From: Actinostola sp. cb2023
Lineage: Eukaryota > Cnidaria > Anthozoa > Actiniaria > Actinostolidae
NCBI GenBank assembly: GCA_033675265.1
Contig: JAUJYZ010000929.1
Coordinates: 682,001 to 746,000, forward strand
Direction: 5' to 3'
Length of the DNA: 64,000 bases
Part shown: one piece after another, positions 57,240-64,000 of the stretch
Position numbering within the stretch: the stretch's first letter is position 1
Layout of the letters: every line of letters starts with the position of its first letter
Position numbers and translations under genes: made by a program
Notes under the pieces: generated by a model
Told to the model about the DNA's origin: nothing
The model's input: only the letters and a program-made list of their open reading frames with translations
The model's database searches: none

Positions 57240-57838
57240 GCATTTTATGTACATAAATTTATGCTCTGAGCTACTAGAAAAATGTACATCACAGGACAAA
57301 TTTATGCTCTGAGCTACTAGAAAAATGATCATCACAGGACATAAATTTATGCTCTGAGCTACTAGAAAAATGTACATCACAGGACATAAATTTATGCTCT
57401 GAGCTACTAGAAAAATGTACATCACAGGACATAAATTTATGCTCTGAGCTACTAGAAAAATGTACATCACAGGACATAAATTTATGCTCTGAGCTACTAG
57501 AAAAATGTACATCACAGGACATAAATTTATGCTCTGAGCTACTAGAAAAATGTACATCACAGGACATAAATTTATGCTCTGAGCTACTAGAAAAATGTAC
57601 ATCACAGGACATAAATTTATGCTCTGAGCTACTAGAAAAATGTACATCACAGGACATAAATTTATGCTCTTAGCTACTAGAAAAATGTACATCACAGGAC
57701 ATAAATTTATGCTCTGAGCTACTAGAAAAATGTACATCACAGGACATAAATTTATGCTCTGAGCTACTAGAAAAATGTACATCACAGGACATAAATTTAT
57801 GCTCTGAGCTACTAGAAAAATGATCATCACAGAAATTT
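57240..57838. repeat. Left 45-bp subterminal array
   Basis: About 13 copies of ACATAAATTTATGCTCTGAG CTACTAGAAAAATGTACATC ACAGG with almost no variation; two units carry GATCATC in place of GTACATC. The unit contains the palindrome CATAAATTTATG. Repeated-peptide frames on the minus strand are artefacts. Confidence 0.97.
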
Positions 57839-59033
57839 ATGCTACGTAGAGCGGACGGAGCGTTACGTTATTTATCAGTGAATGAATCACGGAATCGATT
57901 GTATTCATATGTATAAAAAGCTTCAGGGTATTCGTAGAGGTGTGTAGATAGATAAGATATATTCGTTATGTTTCCGAAAAATTTGAAGCCGTAAATACGA
58001 ATACATTCGACCCCGTTGAGTTCCGAATTTTGGCAGAACGCTACACCGTGTAAAAATCACTAACGTTATTTACAAATCAGAAATATAAATGTAGTCGTAT
58101 CCATTTTCTTGGCCATCTTGATAGACTTTCTTTCAGTCGAGTGATAATGTTCGTTGGATTGCTTTTGAGTTTTGGCCGATCTCGAGTCATCGGTTAGAAT
58201 TAACGGCCGTTAGATGTTATACTTTCCTGGATTCATTGTACGATTTGTCTGCTCGTTTTCCAACTGCTGTGTAGACTGGTTCGTTTCGAGACCTCTGCTG
58301 TAGTTCGTTGTATTCTTATAGCAATAAATAAGACGAATACCGAAAGCAAAGAGCAGAAGAAGAACAAGCCATCAAAACATGGCGGACCAATGAAGTCCGA
58401 AAACAACTAAAAACAGTCAGGCGTCGCACGACTAGCTCCATATTTGGAATATATCCCCTGCAGCGCTTCACTCTGATTGGCTAAGAAAATGATTTGAATA
58501 CTGTTTGTAAGTTTGGCGCAATTTTGTGTTTCTTTGCTAACGTACTTCAATGTGTGGAGACTGCGAGCCAAATAATCAACTCATTTCTTCAACTAAATCC
58601 CCGGAGAACGACATGGAACAATTGACATGTATGGCAGAGTGTTATTTCTTGACAAATATGAGGTGAAATTCAAGCATTTGTGCTGCTTTCACAAGGTAAG
58701 ATTCGATCATGAAGTCGGCCCCATGAAGTCTTCATGTAAGACTGTTTATCAATTACATTGAAACAGAACTTAATTTTAAAACTCACTGACAGATATTTCA
58801 CAGCTAAAGAAACCATAAACTGATTCTTTCAGTTATTTTACATGACATGGAGAGCGTTGCGTGACGACGGCTGCGGAGGAGACTTTGATTCCATATGTTA
58901 ATAACACTTTTTACATGTTTTTCTTCAACAGACAATAGTGTGCTATGAAGCATATAAGAGCTAAAAACAAGGTTGATGGTGCTGGACAAATGGATGGAGC
59001 TACATGTATAGCTAGCTAGCTTAAAGTATTATT

Positions 59034-59720
59034 AGCATAAATTTATGTCCTGTGATGATCATTTTTCTAGTAGCTCAGAGAGCATAAATTTATGTCCTGT
59101 GATGATCATTTTTCTAGTATCTCAGAGAGCATAAATTTATGTCCTGTGATGATCATTTTTCTAGTAGCTCAGAGCATAAATTTATGTCCTGTGATGATCA
59201 TTTTTCTAGTAGCTCAGAGCATAAATTTATGTCCTGTGATGATCATTTTTCTAGTAGCTCAGAGAGCATAAATTTATGTCCTGTGATGATCATTTTTCTA
59301 GTAGCTCAGAGCATAAATTTGTGTCCTGTGATGATCATTTTTCTAGTAGCTCAGAGAGCATAAATTTATGTCCTGTGATGATCATTTTTCTAGTAGCTCA
59401 GAGCATAAATTTATGTCCTGTGATGTACATTTTTCTAGTAGCTTATGAGCATAAATTTATGTCCTGTGATGATCATTTTTCTAGTAGCTCAGAGCATAAA
59501 TTTATGTCCTGTGATGATCATTTTTCTAGTAGCTTATGAGCATAAATTTATGTCCTGTGATGATCATTTTTCTAGTAGCTCAGAGCATAAATTTATGTCC
59601 TGTGATGATCATTTTTCTAGTAGCTCAGAGCATAAATTTATGTCCTGTGATGTAAATTTTTCTAGTAGCTCAGAGCATAAATTTATGTCCTGTGATGTAA
59701 ATTTTTCTAGTAGCTTATAG
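59034..59720. repeat. Right 45-bp subterminal array, inverted and more varied
   Basis: About 15 copies of the complement of the left unit, mostly the GATGATCATT version. Units vary by 2 bp (CAGAGAGCAT versus CAGAGCAT; CTTATGAGC), so the right array is less homogeneous than the left. Confidence 0.96.
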
Positions 59721-60097
59721 AGCATATGATTTATAATTATGATCGTTTTGTACATTTTTTTCATTTATTGTAAATAAAAGTTATAGTATGTCAGAAATGT
59801 GCAAATTGTATTGGTTATTTCTACAAATAATAACTTTTTGAAATGGAGGCTTAACTCTGCAAAAATTAAAAACCTAAAATCATGGTCATTTTTTACAATT
59901 TCAAAAAGTGCAGCTTTGAGACATTATTATCATCAGAATATTATGATTTATGCTTAATTGGACATTTTAAAGAGAATATTGAAAAAGTGCATAAGTGCAT
60001 ACATAACTTTTAACTTGTTACAATAAAACAGGAACAATAAAGTGATTTTACATAGCTCATTTTTAATATGCTAATTTATTTACATGCAAATATAACA

Positions 60098-60230
60098 TTA
60101 ATGTGATCTTCTGAGGGCATAATGGTTTACTTAGGCCCAATGAAGGTCGTTTATGCCCGAACGCTGCAAGGGCATAAATGACCTTCATGGGCCTAAATAA
60201 AACATTGTGCCCGAAAAAAGATCACATTAA
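60098..60230. mobile_element. 133-bp MITE, TTAATGTGATCTT ends
   Basis: TTAATGTGATCTTCTGAGGG pairs with the complement at 60230. The inner arms (AGGCCCAATGAAGGTCGTTT / AAATGACCTTCATGGGCCT) form a long imperfect hairpin. Confidence 0.8.
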
Positions 60231-60486
60231 TACCGTAGAATTACCCTGATGGAGGTATGATGGAACAGTTCTGCTACAATTGCTTGGCTCTGCAGTTTCT
60301 ACTAAAATAAAGAAAATAAATGTGACATATAGGAAAGAGAATGTTGATTGTATTTGCATTATAAGTATAATTGGTATTGTTTTGTTATTTACTTCCATTG
60401 AACTGTATTGTATATAGTTTCACCATGAATATCATCATTATCATCAAGTACAAGGTGAGAAGGAGAGTAAGACAATGCATCTACTA

Positions 60487-60627
60487 GAGTGCAATTTAGA
60501 AAAGCTTGAAAACTAAATAACTAATTAGTACTAAATAGCGCTAATGAAACCATAGAAAACAATAGAAATAGCACTATTTAGTACTATTTAAAAGTAGTAC
60601 TATTTCACGCTTTTCTAAATTGCACTC
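60487..60627. mobile_element. GAGTGCA MITE, third copy
   Basis: Ends GAGTGCAATTTAGAAAAGC and GCTTTTCTAAATTGCACTC, 141 bp. Very close to 27479-27588. It abuts the 3' end of the DIRS-like element. Confidence 0.85.
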
Positions 60628-61795
60628 TCTGCTCTTTTAATAATAATAATAATATAATGTAATTCTAAAGAATGTGCTACGAGCGATATATGTGTCCATT
60701 GTGTCCATCTAGGTGGCATAAAGGGGTTAGCGTATTGATATTTAATGTCTGCAGTTCGTGCAACTCTGCGAGGAATGTCAATAAACGTATTAAGTGGAGC
60801 TCTAATGTACTTGAGGTAGCAATCAGATGCCCATCGTCCCATCATCCTTATTTCGTAGTCCTTTAAGCCCTCTAGGGAGGCAGTAGTTGCCCCACCAATG
60901 TGAAAGCTGTGACCACTGTAGTTACTGGGGTTGATCCCTTGGAGGCGGAGTAAGTGAGACATGAACTGTTGTAGTTCGGTGCGGGCGAGGGGCTGCATGG
61001 TGGATATCAGAAAGAGTGGGTGGTGGTCTGCCGGTTCTTGTTGTCGACGCTGATGAAGTTGAATGTTCTCGTGCATGGCGCAGACCGCACACACTGTGCT
61101 ACCTGTGTGTCCTGTATATAACGTAATTCCCTTCCGGGATTGATCAGTCTTTGATTGTTTGATTCTGACAGACATGTATTCCTTGCCAGCAGGCGACTTG
61201 TGAAAGCCTACATCCTTAACTGTAAGGTGGATAGTGCTATCACAGTGTTCATGAAGTCGGATAGTGAATTCTCCGGCTCGTAGTAGTAAGAAATGGGCTG
61301 TAGTCATTGCGGCCCAATATACTATGTCATCCTCTCGAGTGTCGTTAATAAATGGTTTCATACCCAGTAAAATGTCCAATGTTATTGGCAGTTTTTGTAT
61401 TGGTGGTGTGTAGTGTTCTCGTGAGATCCCACGGAGGGTTTGCTTGAGATGAGGCGTGTCATCCAAGGGGTTGGAAAAACCGTTTTCAATATGGAGGGCC
61501 CATATGGCTGCGAGGTAGACAGGAATGGACTGAGGTTTCAGTCGCTCAGCCAGTGAAGTCGCAAAGAGGATTATGGTGTCCTCCGACGCTGGAAATGATG
61601 AAATGTTTTGCTCTCTACAGAAGCGAAGAAATTGTCGTTGCGCAGTCGAGTAAGTTTTCCGAGAAGAATCTGCTAAGCCACGCTGTAGGTAGAACTTAGC
61701 TTGTTGTGTCAGATGACTGGTTGAAGCAGACGTAGAGGAGTTGGCATGGTGTCGGCGTGTGGAGCTAGCATCCGAAATCGGGAGATCTGTAGACG
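60615..61795 (-). pseudogene. DIRS tyrosine recombinase, catalytic Arg changed
   Basis: Open from about 61795 (LPISDASSTRRHHANS), well upstream of the first recombinase Met-like codon. The N-terminal core-binding domain is RGLADSSRKTYSTAQRQFLR. The catalytic domain has LLRAGEFTIR (first Arg region), GHSFHIGGATTA where HSFRIG is expected (the second catalytic Arg reads His), and MGRWASDCYLKYIR with the nucleophile Tyr. The frame overlaps the end of the RNase H frame (ADALSRLQIS), as is usual for DIRS. It runs to 60615 through a (TAA)n tract; the true C-terminus is probably nearer 60650. Otherwise undamaged, but the His substitution should inactivate it. Confidence 0.82.
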
Positions 61796-63348
61796 AGATA
61801 GAGCATCAGCAATGTTATTATGTTTGCCAGGTATGTGCTGCGCTCTTAGCTCAATGTTGTGGTTCGCACATACAAAAAACAAGGCACGTACTAGTTACAT
61901 AATATGAGAACATTTACTGGTCCCTGAGTTGATGATGAATACCACCGACTCATTGTCACAATGAAATAGAATGCGCTTATTTTCCAGGGACTCGTGCCAA
62001 GTGTTTACTGCACTCGTGATTGAATAAAGTTCCTTATAGGCGATTGAGCGCTTAAGAGGAATCTGTGCAGCGACGAAGGAGCCATGGAACCATGCGCCAT
62101 TAAAGTACGCTCCGAAAGTTTGTTTTGACGCATCTGTGTATAGTTGTAAAGCATCGTTGCTCTACCAAGTGCCATCAGAGAAGAAGCGTTTGCCATTCCA
62201 TTGAGGTAAGAATTGGCGCCACCAATTGAGATCAGAATGCGGTGTTGAGGCGCAAATGGTGATGTGAATAATGGGCACGATGAAGAAGGTCAATCATGCG
62301 ACGTAGGAATGTGCGACCTGGTCGACATACTGAGCAGATGAAGTTCAATTTTCCTAGAAGTGATTGTAGTTGACGTTTTGTGCATTTGGAGCGACGTGTC
62401 CAAGTTGAAAGGAGCTCCATTGTTTCGTTGAGGCGATCCTGATCAATGCGCGCCTCATGGGCAAATGTGTCCAGTTCAATCCTTAGTAGTCGGAGGGGTT
62501 GTCTTTTTCGGGTTGAAGTTGAAATTGAGTTTGTTGCAAGTTTCTAACATGAGTTCATGATTGCAGAGACATGTGGGGTCAGGTGCCGGGGGACCACATG
62601 ACCAAAAGTCGTCAAGATAATGCCAAACCGTATCCACACCCTTGTCGTTCATCACAAATGCTAAAGCATCGGTGAATCGAAGAAATAACGCCGGCGAACT
62701 GCGAAGTCCGAACGGGAGAAAAGTGTCCAGAAAATATGCCATCCTAACCGAGCTATTGATTTCAATTGGCCACGTTCCTAGCAACTCCCAGTCGTCGGGG
62801 TGTACAAGGATGTGTCTGAAGGCATCGGAGAGATCTATTTTGGACATTAACGTGTGAGGTCCCATGTGACTGAGTCGTGAAATAGCTTGGTCTAGCGTAT
62901 CGTATTTGCAAGAGTATTGGTCAGCAGGGATGCTGTCATTGACCGATTGGCCGGCGGGCCATGATAGATCAGTGATTATGCGCCATTTGGTAGGAATCGA
63001 GTGCTTTTTAGGTACTGCACCCATCGGCGATCCGACAAAGTTGTTGCTTGGCGGGGTTAGGTAAGGCCCAGCCTTGCGTCCGAGTGAAAGTTTGTGTGAA
63101 ATGTCTGCTATAACAACACGTGGGTTTTCCCTTGCAGACAGATGATTGTCGTGAATGTGTGCACTGCGTGGGCCGTCGTAGCCAATGTGCACGCCAAAGT
63201 TAATATCATGAAGTAGTCCGTTTAGGAAGTCCTGGTTCGGGTGATTTTTCAAGGGCCTGTTTCCATATTTCTGAATCAAAGGGAGAGGTCGGGCTAGGCA
63301 GAATGCGAGCAGTTTGCCATTTGATGGTCTCCCCGGCATCGTTTGCAA
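61720..63348 (-). pseudogene. DIRS reverse transcriptase-RNase H, one shift and two stops
   Basis: RT from 63348: PKKHSIPTKWRIITDLSWPA, LMSKIDLSDAFRHILVHPDD, FLPFGLRSSPALFLRF, and the catalytic VWHYLDDFW. A frameshift in the AAAAAGACAACCCC tract near 62500 moves the frame to LRIELDTFAHEARIDQDRLN and TKRQLQSLLGKLNFICSVCR. RNase H follows: LQLYTDASKQTFGAYF, IAYKELYSI, FHCDNESVVF, NNIADALSRLQ, keeping its acidic residues. Stops occur after SDGTW (about 62165) and SHIM (about 61900). It ends near 61720, overlapping the recombinase frame. Confidence 0.85.
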
Positions 63349-63907
63349 ATGTGTGCGCGTTTACACTTATCGCCAAGGTGGCAGGCTCCCCTTTGGAACA
63401 GGTTACAACCCTCTTTGCCGCTGTCGTTGTACCAGTTTTCACGTTTCCAGGCTGTCTCGTCGTCGTCGCCGGAGAATTTCTTTTCATTTCTTTTTGTTTG
63501 ACCCGACGCCAATGGGTCAGGCGCGGGAATGGCCAATCTTTGACTATGTGATCATAAGCTTTGCAGTGTGCACACTGGCGACTCTCTTTCTTCAGCGCTG
63601 AAGCATCGAGAATTGTCGTGTATAGGGATGCGTCGATTGTTGCAAAACCATGCGTGACGGATGTTGCCAATTGCATTCGGAATCGGCAGTCGTACAGATA
63701 CACGGCGTGCCAATGGAATTTCCTATTTGCCATGTGGATGGATTCGCGATAGGTGGCCAGATCAGTGTATAAATGAGATTTGAAATGTAGCACCATCCGT
63801 TCGTACCGATTCCAAATGAGTAGCCAGTCAAAGTTGTCAACAGAGCGTGTTTTGCGAGGCGATTGAATGGCGACTATGTCACCGATCTCAGATTTCACGT
63901 GATACAA
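63206..63907 (-). CDS. DIRS gag-like protein with Cys/His fingers
   Basis: Frame from 63907: RKTRSVDNFDWLLIWNRYER and MANRKFHWHAVYLYDCRFRM are typical of DIRS gag. A Cys/His cluster (CAHCKAYDHIVKDWPF) follows near residue 112. One frame over (63536-63294) lies CNLFQRGACHLGDKCKRAHI and CKRCRGDHQMANC, a CCCH-plus-knuckle pair that probably belongs to the same protein, so a frameshift near 63400-63450 is likely. It overlaps the RT frame. Upstream sequence to 64000 is probably 5' gag or leader. Confidence 0.65.
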   Translation of the reverse strand: MYHVKSEIGDIVAIQSPRKTRSVDNFDWLLIWNRYERMVLHFKSHLYTDLATYRESIHMANRKFHWHAVYLYDCRFRMQLATSVTHGFATIDASLYTTILDASALKKESRQCAHCKAYDHIVKDWPFPRLTHWRRVKQKEMKRNSPATTTRQPGNVKTGTTTAAKRVVTCSKGEPATLAISVNAHTFANDAGETIKWQTARILPSPTSPFDSEIWKQALEKSPEPGLPKRTTS

Positions 63908-64000
63908 TTTATCGTTGATTTGTTCACGCTTGTTATGTATGGTAAAAGTTCTCCAAAATCAACGTACTCACCCATGCTGATGGACTTGGAGAACTTCTCT

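Larger units (their letters stand above)
56647..60019. mobile_element. 3.4-kb gene-less element with inverted subterminal arrays
   Basis: The ends AACAAGTTAAAAGTTATGTA (left) and complement (right) are inverted; GCACTTATGCAC follows inside each. Each side carries a 45-bp tandem array in opposite orientation (57240-57838 and 59034-59720). The core 57839-59033 has no open frame of note and includes a relic of the GCGTTGCGTGACG MITE (58850-58880). The short flank match ACA is too small to call a target duplication. It is non-autonomous; the mobilising enzyme is unknown. Confidence 0.75.
60615..64000 (-). mobile_element. DIRS-like tyrosine-recombinase retrotransposon, truncated by window
   Basis: Minus-strand order gag-like, reverse transcriptase, RNase H, tyrosine recombinase, as in DIRS elements. 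These copy through RNA but integrate with a recombinase rather than a DDE integrase. The 5' end lies beyond 64000. Frameshift and stop damage in the RT-RH frame and a changed catalytic residue in the recombinase make this copy inactive. Characteristic DIRS terminal and internal complementary repeats were not identified at the 3' end. Confidence 0.85.

Noticed and set aside
57234..57830. 198-codon frame of repeated IFLVAQSINLCPVMY
   Set aside because: Pure translation of the 45-bp array (a multiple of three); several other frames of the same array are also open.

Overview
This is eukaryotic nuclear DNA from an invertebrate animal. Exons end at GT..AG introns, the base composition is AT-rich, and there are no operons. 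Nearly everything recognisable is transposable-element material. The mix (DIRS-like and Penelope-like retroelements, integrase-type DDE transposons with host-like cargo genes, Tc1/mariner elements, many TA- or TTAA-flanked MITEs, and a short MITE with a GCGTTGCGTGACG core) suggests a marine invertebrate, most plausibly an anthozoan cnidarian and less likely a sponge. That assignment rests on recalled family resemblance, not on a marker gene. I see no rRNA, tRNA, CRISPR or clear single-copy host gene.

Layout. 1-845: C-terminally cut Tc1-like transposase, minus strand. 1.6-6 kb: a palindromic minisatellite, then nested foldback elements. 6-9 kb: frameshifted transposase-like pseudogene (minus); a second shorter remnant of the same family lies at 22.9-23.4 kb. 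9.8-11.3 kb: F-box/LRR and BEN-domain remnants (minus). 11.4-22 kb: foldbacks, MITEs, microsatellites and one damaged two-exon gene (17.9-19.1 kb). 23.7-24.8 kb: Penelope-like fragment.

24.9-33.0 kb is a nest. A TTAA-flanked element contains a 6.9-kb integrase-type transposon (24966-31877, 6-bp target duplication) whose ends are large inverted arrays of a 20-bp repeat. It encodes a zinc-ribbon/HECT-like protein (plus) convergent with an intact 381-aa DDE transposase (minus). A second integrase-type transposon (34213-39834, also a 6-bp duplication) encodes a two-exon RING-type protein (plus) convergent with a damaged multi-exon DDE transposase (minus). Two distinct integrase-type elements each paired with a ubiquitin-ligase-like gene is the most striking theme of the window.

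40.5-51.5 kb holds three TA-flanked elements placed end to end with single shared TA dinucleotides: a 4.7-kb near-perfect palindrome, a 5.5-kb Tc1/mariner-superfamily transposon (45238-50781) with identical 95-bp terminal inverted repeats, and a 0.67-kb palindromic MITE. The mariner-type element has an apparently intact two-exon DD38E transposase plus two apparent cargo genes, a HIRAN-like protein and a CCHC zinc-knuckle protein. 51.9-55.5 kb is another large palindrome built from two damaged copies of a gene with FEN/XPG-nuclease-like motifs. 56.6-60.0 kb is a gene-less element that again has inverted subterminal tandem arrays. 60.6-64 kb is a DIRS-like tyrosine-recombinase retroelement (minus), degraded and running off the window.
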